Source of the DNA: Bacteroidaceae bacterium
Lineage (GTDB): Bacteria; Bacteroidota; Bacteroidia; Bacteroidales; Bacteroidaceae
Assembly: GCA_017536695.1 (NCBI GenBank)
Contig: JAFXGX010000031.1
Location: 1 to 39,167, forward strand
Reading direction: 5' to 3'
Length of the DNA: 39,167 nucleotides
Positions 1 through 6,241 of the stretch are shown one piece after another; positions within the stretch are counted from its first letter, which is position 1, and each line of letters opens with the position of its first letter. Position numbers and translations under genes: made by a program. The notes beneath the pieces were generated by a model. It was not told where the DNA came from and did no database searches. It saw only the letters and a list, made by a program, of their open reading frames with translations.

Positions 1-560
1 AGACCCTTGTTTTGAACAAACATTTCGCACTCCCTCAAAGTAAAAGGTTGAAGGGCTATGCGCTGCGTTACACGATTATGAAGACCTCCGTGGTCATTAA
101 TAACCTTATTGATAATCCATGAAGTTGCGGAACCACAAATAATTAAAACTATATCCTTTCGAGCAGATGCCCAACCATTCCAAAAATGCTCAAAAGCAGA
201 TAGAAAATTTGAACGTGGGGTATCCATCCAAGGAAGTTCATCGAGGAAGACAATCTTCTTTTCATCAGTAGAATTCTTCAAATAGTGTGAAAGCAAACTG
301 AACGCCTCTAACCAAGATTGCGGTATCGGACAGTCATCATAACCAGCATCACGAAGTGAAATAGCAAAACTAAACAACTGGTCCTTGGTCTTACCTTTTG
401 CCAAACCCGTATGCTGGAATGTAAACTTATAACCAAAAGTCTCACGTATGAGATAGGTTTTACCTACACGTCTACGACCATAGACTGCGATTAATTCTGA
501 ATACTCAGATGCTGCCGCAGAAAGCAATATTTTCTGCTCTTCTTTTCTACCGATTATCAT
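1..560 (-). CDS. AAA-family ATP-binding protein, C-terminal part beyond the window
   Basis: The reading frame starts at the ATG whose complement is at 558-560 and runs off the left edge, leaving about 186 residues. The N-terminus MIIGRKEEQKILLSAAASEY is followed by a Walker A loop (GRRRVGKT, about residues 29-36), and a Walker B-like stretch IVFLDELPWMDT lies near residue 106. This is the arrangement of the archaeal-type AAA ATPases that are abundant in Bacteroidetes (full length about 450-500 aa, usually with a C-terminal DUF234 nuclease-like domain not visible here). Cellular role is unknown for the family; many copies per genome are usual and some act with toxin or mobile loci. Walker motifs intact, so no sign of decay in the visible part. 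Confidence 0.85.
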   Translation of the reverse strand, partial: MIIGRKEEQKILLSAAASEYSELIAVYGRRRVGKTYLIRETFGYKFTFQHTGLAKGKTKDQLFSFAISLRDAGYDDCPIPQSWLEAFSLLSHYLKNSTDEKKIVFLDELPWMDTPRSNFLSAFEHFWNGWASARKDIVLIICGSATSWIINKVINDHGGLHNRVTQRIALQPFTLRECEMFVQNKG

Positions 561-581
561 AACTAATGAGTTTTGTTTACG

Positions 582-589
582 CAAAAATA
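582..589 (-). promoter_or_regulatory. Bacteroidetes -7 box for the ATPase gene
   Basis: On the minus strand this reads TATTTTTG, matching TAnnTTTG, about 22 nt upstream of the ATPase start codon. A clear TTTG box at the usual distance is not seen, so this is a partial match only. Confidence 0.35.
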
Positions 590-610
590 AGACAAAAACT
601 TTATATAACG

Positions 611-643
611 CGCCAAATCTATGAAAAATATTGCGATTTGGCG
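611..643. repeat. Inverted repeat upstream of the ATPase gene
   Basis: Arms CGCCAAATC (611-619) and GATTTGGCG (635-643) are perfect 9-bp complements around a 15-nt AT-rich loop. It lies upstream of the ATPase promoter-like site and could be an operator or a small hairpin; no evidence decides between them. Confidence 0.4.
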
Positions 644-727
644 GATTATGACATATTTTTCACAAGAAAACATCGGTTTGGTTTCATTTAGTTGACAACA
701 GTTGGCGATAATACGACAGAAAAATCG

Positions 728-735
728 TACCTTTG
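728..735 (+). promoter_or_regulatory. -7 box starting an untranslated leader or RNA
   Basis: TACCTTTG matches TAnnTTTG. TTG-containing sites lie upstream (702-704 and a TTGACA at 692-697), somewhat further than the usual 19-21 nt. Just downstream begins a sequence related to the 85-bp promoter repeat found twice before mscL at 15183. Confidence 0.4.
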
Positions 736-1086
736 CACTGCGTGCGAAAGCAGGCTGCACTCATTGCGAAATGCTCAAACAAGTTTTGCATCTCACTCGT
801 TTGCACAGCCTTTGCATATAGAAAAAGAAGTGAACTTCTGGATGGGAAAGCCACGAGTAAGCGAGCAGGCAGATGCTTGCATATGCATGCAGCGAGCGAG
901 AGTGGGTTCGTGAAACAAATTCAGTTTTTCCATGACTCAAGAGAACGAACGTTGGAACGGCAAAAATGGCGGATTTTCTACCGCCTAGAAGGTGAAAAAA
1001 GGTTCTCTACCGTTTTAAACGTAAGACTCTCATAATTAAACAGTTCTACATGTTGCATCGGAAAAAGAGCATCAGATAATTAAAAC
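736..1086 (+). other. Gene-free transcribed stretch, possible ncRNA or long leader
   Basis: No convincing protein is encoded between the promoter-like site at 728 and the terminator at 1087-1137. The first 80 nt are a diverged copy of the 85-bp unit at 15183 (shared blocks include AGGCTGCACTC and AACAAGTTT). Bases 841-920 are the reverse complement of sequence resembling 18155-18220. A small hairpin GGCGG-attttcta-CCGCC lies near 968-985. The simplest reading is an RNA of about 400 nt, or an attenuated leader of the sigma-factor gene. I do not recognise a known RNA family. Confidence 0.25.
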
Positions 1087-1137
1087 ATAATCATTGGTGT
1101 CACATAAGAAACAGGGACACTAATGATTATTTTTTTT
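1087..1137 (+). terminator. Intrinsic terminator upstream of the sigma-factor gene
   Basis: Arms 1087-1101 and 1116-1130 are complementary over 15 bp with one G-T pair and are followed by seven T residues. It has no protein gene directly upstream on the plus strand, so it must end a non-coding transcript or attenuate the gene at 1194. Confidence 0.75.
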
Positions 1138-1193
1138 AAAAAAAACGAATCATCGGCGAACAAAACAGGCTTCTTGGATGTTAATATTGCAAG

Positions 1194-1715
1194 ATGCAGG
1201 AAACACAAAAAGATAGAACCGTGGAGAAGAGTGACATCAACGAAAAGCTGCTGGCGATGGAACGCGAGCTGTTCATGTATGCAAAAGCATTGACTCATGA
1301 AGAGAACAGGGCCGAGGACCTGTTGCAGGAGACCAACTTGAAGATACTTATCTCGCATGAGAGTTTTAAGGGCGGGTCAAAGTTCAGGAACTGGGCAAAG
1401 AAAATAATGCTCAACTCATTCCTCAACAACATCAAGCACGAGGAGAAGGTCTGCGTTGTGGAGGACTACAACAACTACTACCACGACATGATGTACATGC
1501 CTGAGCGTAGCGACATAGCAAATGAGACGCATGACATTTACTACGCTATTGACAAGCTGCCCGATGACTGGAGCAAGATGATGAGACTGTTGATGACCGG
1601 ACACAAGTATGATGAGATTGCATCAAAGCTCAACATCCCTGTAGGAACGGTCAAGAGCCGAATCTTCAATTCAAGGGAAATACTCAAGAAACAGCTGAAG
1701 GAGTACCTTGAATGA
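1194..1715 (+). CDS. RNA polymerase sigma factor, sigma-70 family (ECF-like)
   Basis: A 173-residue protein with the two-domain layout of ECF sigma factors. The sigma-2 region covers about residues 20-80, with the signature around EENRAEDLLQETNLKIL and FRNWAKKIMLNSFLN. Sigma-4 covers about 118-172, where LPDDWSKMMRLLMTGHKYDEI leads into the helix-turn-helix EIASKLNIPVGTVKSRIFNS. It should direct core polymerase to a small regulon. No anti-sigma gene follows: downstream lies decayed DNA and an oppositely oriented gene, so it appears to be a solitary factor. The start at 1194 is the first ATG of the frame and lies 57 nt after a terminator hairpin, which makes attenuation possible. Confidence 0.9.
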   Translation: MQETQKDRTVEKSDINEKLLAMERELFMYAKALTHEENRAEDLLQETNLKILISHESFKGGSKFRNWAKKIMLNSFLNNIKHEEKVCVVEDYNNYYHDMMYMPERSDIANETHDIYYAIDKLPDDWSKMMRLLMTGHKYDEIASKLNIPVGTVKSRIFNSREILKKQLKEYLE

Positions 1716-1754
1716 GATGCCATTGTTTCCCGACAATCATCAAGGTATCCCTTT

Positions 1755-1841
1755 CAGCCATTATACGCTAAACAGCCAATAAGGCAAAGCCGGTAATATA
1801 TTTATCGGTTCCTTGCATTATTGTCATATCTATCCGTGGTC
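1755..1841. repeat. Diverged copy of the promoter-proximal segment at 3116-3206
   Basis: CAGCCATTATAC (1755) and TTATTGTCATATC (1818) recur at 3116 and 3179 with exactly the same 63-nt spacing, and both are followed 20-odd nt later by a TCTTTG. The 3116 copy ends in a good TATCTTTG -7 box; this one does not. It overlaps the decayed coding fragment on the other strand. Confidence 0.45.
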
Positions 1842-2071
1842 TTTGAGGGGAGCCTCCAAAATAGTCAGCACACACTGTTTTGTTATCCAACACTTTGTAA
1901 TGGTTCAGATAATCGCCACTTTAATCACACCGTCTATTTTATTCTCAAAGATGCGGTACAGATGCTGCTCATTGTTACGCGAACAATGGCATCGGTAGGT
2001 TCAACAAGTGTAGGCTTCGGTTTCTCCACCAAAGCGAACTTTCCTTTTTCTATGTATGTGTATGCTAGCAT
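1768..2071 (-). pseudogene. Decayed zinc-dependent alcohol dehydrogenase plus unrelated or shifted fragment
   Basis: On the minus strand an ATG at 2069-2071 opens a 45-codon frame beginning MLAYTYIEKGKFALVEKPKP and continuing DAIVRVTMSSICTASLRIK before a TAG at 1934-1936. This matches the N-terminus of Bacteroidetes zinc-dependent alcohol dehydrogenases, including the first zinc cysteine in SICT. The normal protein is about 350 aa, so most of it is gone. In another frame 1917-1768 encodes about 49 residues (including DNKTVCADYFGGSPQRPR) that I cannot place; it may be the remnant of a second gene. No intact frame links the two. Confidence 0.55.
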
Positions 2072-2104
2072 AAACTTGTAATATTTTCTTTGTTTACAGA
2101 GCTG

Positions 2105-2722
2105 CTATAATTCATTAATTACCCTTTGGAGTTGCTCTAAAAAACCGGCGCCATGCCCGCCATCCATTTGTACATGGTGAAACTGAAAGGATATGGGCAA
2201 TGTGGTACAGAACCAATTACGGCGATACCGTCCCCACATGACCATTGGATTGCAGAACTTGTCGGTATATTGGTTTACAATGCTGTCGAGTTCCGTCCCT
2301 GTCATTGCGGATGTTCCCACAATCATACTATCCTCAAGGAATGAACTCTTGCACTGTGTGGCTGCCTGTGCTGTCAGCCTGTTGTATTCCTTGGCGAATT
2401 GTTCGGCATCATCGGTATATGCAATATCGCAAGAATTGATACCCCCTTTGCTGTTGTTTACAATAACGTTTATTGCAATGCTGTCGTATTTGAAGAGTTT
2501 CTCTTTTTCGGGTAGGATATAGAACTCTTTTATGTTGCTTGCAGCCTTTCCAATGCACCAACATAACAGGGCATTGAATTTGATTCCACGTCTCTTACTT
2601 GCCCTGAGCAACTTGGTTACATTGAATGTTTTTGTCAATGTAACCATTGGCATAGGAGAGGTCATCCAAAGCGAGAAGGCTTCGGCACGTGTGGTTTCTT
2701 GAGGAGCTATTTCTATTTTCAT
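2105..2722 (-). CDS. Chloramphenicol acetyltransferase-like (CatA family) O-acetyltransferase
   Basis: A 205-residue protein with the fold signature of trimeric type A chloramphenicol acetyltransferases. The catalytic histidine motif is present near the C-terminus (FHHVQMDGGHGAGF, equivalent to HHxxxDG), and the N-terminal part has the family pattern around SPMPMVTLTKTFNVTKLL. Length is typical (about 205-220 aa). It would transfer acetyl from acetyl-CoA to a hydroxyl acceptor. Many chromosomal CatA-like proteins in Bacteroidetes are not proven to confer resistance, so the substrate is open. A possible small gene (2747-2896) lies 24 nt upstream in the same direction. Confidence 0.85.
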   Translation of the reverse strand: MKIEIAPQETTRAEAFSLWMTSPMPMVTLTKTFNVTKLLRASKRRGIKFNALLCWCIGKAASNIKEFYILPEKEKLFKYDSIAINVIVNNSKGGINSCDIAYTDDAEQFAKEYNRLTAQAATQCKSSFLEDSMIVGTSAMTGTELDSIVNQYTDKFCNPMVMWGRYRRNWFCTTLPISFQFHHVQMDGGHGAGFLEQLQRVINEL

Positions 2723-2746
2723 ATTATTATAGTCTTACTGTTTTAA

Positions 2747-2896
2747 TTATGTGATAATATAGGTGCTGGCGGTTAATTTAGAGTTCCCTAGTCGCTTATT
2801 TTTTATATCATCAACATGATGCACCCTTCTGCCTTTGTGAAAATTTGACAGATTCGAATATTCATATAGTTCTTCCATGAGTATCGTATCTATCAT
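2747..2896 (-). CDS. Small open frame upstream of the acetyltransferase, unrecognised
   Basis: ATG at 2894-2896, TAA at 2747-2749, 49 residues. The product is strongly basic in the middle (FHKGRRVHHVDDIKNKRLG) with an acidic and tyrosine-rich start. I recognise no family. It is co-directional with the acetyltransferase and 24 nt from it, so it could be a short upstream cistron, a regulatory leader peptide or the tail of a decayed gene. The residue composition looks protein-like, but the evidence is thin. Confidence 0.25.
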   Translation of the reverse strand: MIDTILMEELYEYSNLSNFHKGRRVHHVDDIKNKRLGNSKLTASTYIIT

Positions 2897-2997
2897 AATA
2901 ATATTTACTATTAAAATACATAATATTCAATATACAGGTATTTACAACAAATGTACTTTATTTCCGGTTACAATAGTTGCTTTTCAAAAGAAAAAAC

Positions 2998-3080
2998 GAC
3001 TTTGATTTCACGAATTTGTTCCCGCTCGGCAAAACAAGTAAACTTTCTTTGCTCTCACTTACTCGCAACTTCACTTTAAT
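2998..3080 (+). repeat. Interspersed repeat, GCAAGTAAACTTTCTTTG family
   Basis: Shares the core CGGCAAAACAAGTAAACTTT and TTCTTTGCTCTCACTTA with copies at 18165-18250 and 20203-20275. The rest of 2897-3172 shows no gene. In all three sites the element lies upstream of a plus-strand gene. Confidence 0.5.
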
Positions 3081-3172
3081 CCCGTACTAATATTATACAC
3101 CTGGCAACCGCATCCAGCCATTATACACTACAGCATCGCACAAGACAAGAATCTGTAATATTTTACGGACTT

Positions 3173-3206
3173 TTTGCCTTATTGTCATATCAATTCGTTA
3201 TCTTTG
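3173..3206 (+). promoter_or_regulatory. Promoter of the nucleotidase operon
   Basis: TTTG at 3173-3176 and TATCTTTG at 3199-3206, 22 nt apart, fit the Bacteroidetes -33/-7 pattern with slightly long spacing. The first transcribed bases resemble the 85-bp unit at 15183 (GTGCTAAAGCGCAAA versus GCGCTGAAGCGCGAAA, and a shared ACTCGCTGT). Confidence 0.6.
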
Positions 3207-3265
3207 TGCTAAAGCGCAAACACAGTCTGTACTCGCTGTAAAACAGATATACAAAACAGGATATT

Positions 3266-3712
3266 ATGAGCCGTAAAAGGATTTATTTTGACATGGATGG
3301 CGTGCTGGTCGACTTTGAGTCGGGTGTAGCCAAGTTAAGTGATGAGTTAAAGGAGGAGTACAAAGGACGCATCGATGAGGTTCCCGGACTGTTTACCCTC
3401 ATGGAGCCCGCGCCTGGCGCCGTGGAGGCCGTACAGCTGTTGGCAAAACACTTCGACGTATATATCCTCTCTACATCGCCATGGAACAATCCCACCGCTG
3501 CAAGCGACAAGATTGAATGGGTCAAGAAGTACATGAACAGCATATTCCACAAGCGCGTGATAATAACCCACCACAAGGAGTTGCTATTGGGCGACTACCT
3601 CATTGATGACCGCAGCAAGAACGGTGCCAGCGAGTTCAAGGGAGAATGGCTGCAGTTCGGTTCGGAGCAGTTCCCCGACTGGGACGCTATACTCAACTAC
3701 CTTCTGTTGTAA
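3266..3712 (+). CDS. 5'(3')-deoxyribonucleotidase, HAD family
   Basis: A 148-residue protein that dephosphorylates deoxynucleoside monophosphates, by family. The HAD nucleophile loop YFDMDGVLVDF gives Asp9 (nucleophile) and Asp11 (acid/base). The second motif is LSTSPWNN (about residue 73) and the late acidic motif DYLIDDRSKNG (about residue 113) supplies the magnesium ligands. Length and the short cap fit the NT5C-type enzymes common in Bacteroidales. It starts 60 nt after a recognisable promoter and is followed after 31 nt by a small gene, so the two probably form an operon. Confidence 0.9.
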   Translation: MSRKRIYFDMDGVLVDFESGVAKLSDELKEEYKGRIDEVPGLFTLMEPAPGAVEAVQLLAKHFDVYILSTSPWNNPTAASDKIEWVKKYMNSIFHKRVIITHHKELLLGDYLIDDRSKNGASEFKGEWLQFGSEQFPDWDAILNYLLL

Positions 3713-3743
3713 CCACAAACAACAACCTACCCGGACTTTCATT

Positions 3744-4082
3744 ATGAACATAGCGGAAAAGAATCTTATAATCACCGATGGGGACCTTGATGTAGAGGTT
3801 GCCGTTTATGCAATGGTAAACGAGTTCTATGAGTTGGTTATTGAGTACTGCCACAATGATGACATTTCGCCTTACAGGAGTTTCAAGAGGTCGGCGACCG
3901 TGGAGAGGGAAGAGACCCGCGAAATGGCCAAGCAGCTGAACATAAAGGTCGAGGATTTACCGAAAAGGATATACGAAGAGTGCGGTGTATCGTACGGAAG
4001 CACTCCGTCACATGCTGAAACTGTTTTTCAGGAAACTTTGGATTTCATACTTGACTGCGGCGCAAGATACGAACTAAAGTAG
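3744..4082 (+). CDS. Hypothetical acidic protein
   Basis: A 112-residue protein starting at the ATG 31 nt after the nucleotidase stop; an upstream start inside the nucleotidase is unlikely because that extension is only an overlapping frame. The sequence is acidic and predicted mainly helical (EREETREMAKQLNIKVEDLP), soluble, with no signal peptide, membrane segment or recognised catalytic motif. Cotranscription with the nucleotidase is the only functional hint. I do not recognise the family. Confidence 0.7.
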   Translation: MNIAEKNLIITDGDLDVEVAVYAMVNEFYELVIEYCHNDDISPYRSFKRSATVEREETREMAKQLNIKVEDLPKRIYEECGVSYGSTPSHAETVFQETLDFILDCGARYELK

Positions 4083-4111
4083 GCAAACCCCAACGGGGCG
4101 AAACTTTACAG

Positions 4112-4131
4112 CACAGGCTGTCAGGCCTGTG
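4112..4131. repeat. Small hairpin after the hypothetical gene
   Basis: CACAGGC and GCCTGTG form a 7-bp perfect stem with a 6-nt loop, 30 nt after the stop at 4082. No T-run follows, so it may be a weak terminator or an mRNA 3' stabiliser. Confidence 0.35.
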
Positions 4132-4317
4132 GGAAAGGCGCAAACTTGTGAATATGTAAACAAACAATACCAACAAAACCAATAGCCAATGGGAACCCCG
4201 ACATTGAAAGAGCCGAGCGCGAGCAAGTTCGCCACAGGCAAAACCGAATATCCGCCAATGCATACATGTGAGTAAGGTGTTTCACAATTAATAATACATT
4301 CACAATGATTGTCATTC

Positions 4318-4325
4318 TATATTTG
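4318..4325 (+). promoter_or_regulatory. -7 box upstream of the AlaX-like gene
   Basis: TATATTTG matches TAnnTTTG. If active, the transcript would carry a leader of about 210 nt into the gene at 4547, and that leader contains the two repeat pieces at 4352-4387 and 4475-4510. Confidence 0.4.
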
Positions 4326-4351
4326 CACTGTCATTGACTCGTTTTGCTTTT

Positions 4352-4387
4352 CGCAACCCAAACGGCATAACCTACTGCTATGCTACG
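4352..4387 (-). repeat. Reverse-oriented piece of the 17.4-kb repeat family
   Basis: The reverse complement closely matches the core at 17448-17483 (blocks CGTAGCATAGC, AGGTTATGCCG and GGGTTGCG). It sits alone in the intergenic region 4083-4546, in opposite orientation to the array at 17.4-18.05 kb. Confidence 0.55.
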
Positions 4388-4474
4388 TTTGACCTGTTGC
4401 TGCAAAACTCGCCGATAACAAAACGTTGTTTTGTCATTCTGACGACAGAAAGGAGGAAGAATCTCATAAGAAAC

Positions 4475-4510
4475 GATGAAGAGATCTTTCACTTCGTTCA
4501 AGATGACAAG
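4475..4510 (+). repeat. Diverged single copy of the 29-kb repeat family
   Basis: The block AGAGATCTTTCACTTCGTTC followed by AAGATGACAAG parallels the units at 29.2-29.9 kb, which read GAGATCCTTCCGTTCCGTC then AGGATGACAAG. It lies 37 nt before the AlaX-like gene. Confidence 0.5.
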
Positions 4511-4546
4511 TCCTATATATAATATATCACACCTATCAAACATTCT

Positions 4547-5008
4547 ATGGAAATAAACCAACCAGCAGCAAAGTTTCAGGATATATCAATCGCACCTATG
4601 CACACCACAGAGCATATTCTTAACCAGACAATGGTTCGTATGTTCGGGTGCGAGCGCAGCCGTAATGCTCATATCGAGCGCAAGAAGAGCAAGTGCGACT
4701 ATACCCTGCCCTGCGCACCTACAGAGGAGCAGATTGCAGAGATTGAGGAGCGTGTAAACGCAGTCATTGCACAGAATATGCCTGTAAGCATTGAGTTCGT
4801 GACGCGCAACAATGTTCCCCAGGAGGTTGACCTCGGGAAACTCCCGGCAGATGCCAGTGACACGCTGCGCATAGTGCGTGTGGGTGACTACGACGTCTGC
4901 GCATGCATTGGGACACATGTGGAGAATACAAGCGAAATCGGCAACTTCCGCATCATCAGCCACAGCTATGAGAACGGCACACTGCGTCTGCGTTTCCGAC
5001 TCGCGTAA
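4547..5008 (+). CDS. AlaX-like alanyl-tRNA editing protein
   Basis: A 153-residue protein resembling the free-standing editing domain related to alanyl- and threonyl-tRNA synthetases (tRNA_SAD family). The zinc motif HxxxH is read as HTTEHILNQTM at about residues 19-29, and CxxxH as CIGTHVENTSEIGNF at about 120-134. The second motif normally reads CGGTHVxxTGEIG, so both metal-binding halves are intact. It should hydrolyse mischarged tRNA, typically Ser-tRNA(Ala), in the cytoplasm. It is short but complete for a stand-alone AlaX. It is followed by the separately promoted gene at 5101. Confidence 0.8.
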   Translation: MEINQPAAKFQDISIAPMHTTEHILNQTMVRMFGCERSRNAHIERKKSKCDYTLPCAPTEEQIAEIEERVNAVIAQNMPVSIEFVTRNNVPQEVDLGKLPADASDTLRIVRVGDYDVCACIGTHVENTSEIGNFRIISHSYENGTLRLRFRLA

Positions 5009-5070
5009 AAGAGCATAAGAGAGCCGGCCGATAATCAGGTGAAGCATGCTGGTTTTTCGGTATTTTTTTA

Positions 5071-5078
5071 TAAATTTG
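5071..5078 (+). promoter_or_regulatory. -7 box of the chorismatase-like gene
   Basis: TAAATTTG matches TAnnTTTG 22 nt before the ATG at 5101, predicting a leader of about 15 nt. No clear TTTG box lies at the usual distance upstream. Confidence 0.45.
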
Positions 5079-5100
5079 CATCTCGGAAACAATAGCATGC

Positions 5101-6192
5101 ATGTTCAATAAAAGAGAAACGATATTCACGACAAGGAGTTGCGGTACATTGGAAGAGATGTGCCATGACATTCTTGTACAGGCAAGCGGAGAAAGATTGC
5201 TGAAAATAGCCTTTTTCTGCGGTGCTTCCAATGACAGCGAATATCTTGAAATACTGGGCACGTTGCGTTCGGCTGTTGACTGTTTTTTCCCAACTGACAA
5301 GCCTCTTGTCAGCTACATTGCCCAAAAACCCGGAGATTCTCAGCTTGCTGCCGAGGCTATATATCTTACCGACACGGGGGCCAGCATTGAGCATCATGAG
5401 CGCTACATATTACTGAGTGACGGCACATGCAGAGAGATTATTACCGAGGGCATCGTGCCTCATGACATATCAATGACCGCCTTTGAGCAGTCAATGGAGA
5501 TATTCTCGACAATAGGCGACATTCTTAGGAGCAACGGTTTCGTGCCAAGCGACATTTACCGCCAGTGGAACTACATACAGCATATCACGGCCGGCAATGA
5601 CGGCAGTCAGAACTATCAGGAGTTCAACGATGCACGTTCTATCTTCTATGCCGATGCCGACTGGAGCAACGGTTACCCGGCAGCGACAGGCATAGGCACC
5701 GGTGCAGGAGGAATAATGGTTGAGCTATGTGCCACCAAAGGCTACAATGCTCCCAACAAGCCCATTGACAATCCGTTGCAGATTGCAGCCCACAACTACT
5801 CGCAGAAAGTGCTTGACGGCAAGGTCGTGGAAATGTTGAACGAAAAGACAACGCCCAAATTCGAAAGGGCACGCATACTTGGCACTAAAATCTTCATATC
5901 GGGTACAGCCGCCATAAAGGGCGAGAGCAGCGACATGAGCAACGACACCGTAGAGCAAGCCTCAATAACAATGGAAATAATGAACAGGCTCATCGCCGCG
6001 GACAATATTCCGGTGGCAAACAACGGTGCACAATATGAGCTTCTGCGCGTGTATGTCAAGAGAGAAAGAGATATCCCAGCCACACGTTCCTACATGGATG
6101 GGCACTACCCCGCCGTTCCAAAGCATTATCTCGTAGCAGACATATGCCGACCCGAACTCCTCATTGAGATTGAAGGCGTGGCGCACATTTGA
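5101..6192 (+). CDS. FkbO/Hyg5-type chorismatase-like protein
   Basis: A 363-residue soluble protein whose second half follows the pattern of the FkbO/Hyg5/XanB2 chorismatases (RidA-like fold). Seen features are YRQWNYIQHI (about residue 158), NYQEFNDARSIFY, PAATGIGTGAGGIMVELCA (about 200-218), NPLQIAAHNYS and ILGTKIFISGTAAIKGE (about 258-274). Known members convert chorismate to 3-hydroxybenzoate, 3,4-dihydroxybenzoate-type dienes or 4-hydroxybenzoate. No aryl polyene, resorcinol or polyketide genes are next to it, so the product's use is unclear. Dcp follows after 49 nt and may be cotranscribed. The family assignment is by eye and the chemistry is inference; a non-enzymatic RidA-like role is the alternative. 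Confidence 0.55.
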   Translation: MFNKRETIFTTRSCGTLEEMCHDILVQASGERLLKIAFFCGASNDSEYLEILGTLRSAVDCFFPTDKPLVSYIAQKPGDSQLAAEAIYLTDTGASIEHHERYILLSDGTCREIITEGIVPHDISMTAFEQSMEIFSTIGDILRSNGFVPSDIYRQWNYIQHITAGNDGSQNYQEFNDARSIFYADADWSNGYPAATGIGTGAGGIMVELCATKGYNAPNKPIDNPLQIAAHNYSQKVLDGKVVEMLNEKTTPKFERARILGTKIFISGTAAIKGESSDMSNDTVEQASITMEIMNRLIAADNIPVANNGAQYELLRVYVKRERDIPATRSYMDGHYPAVPKHYLVADICRPELLIEIEGVAHI

Positions 6193-6241
6193 GTGGCACA
6201 CACGACCCAACCTTTTCAAACCACAACAAACAGACACCTTT

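Noticed and set aside
733-1035. 100-codon open frame between the ATPase and the sigma factor
   Set aside because: It runs through repeat-derived DNA, has an implausible composition, and overlaps another frame of similar length; treated as non-coding.
2105-2722. Active chloramphenicol resistance gene
   Set aside because: The catalytic motif is present, but chromosomal CatA-like proteins of this type need not act on chloramphenicol and no resistance context is visible; only the family is claimed.
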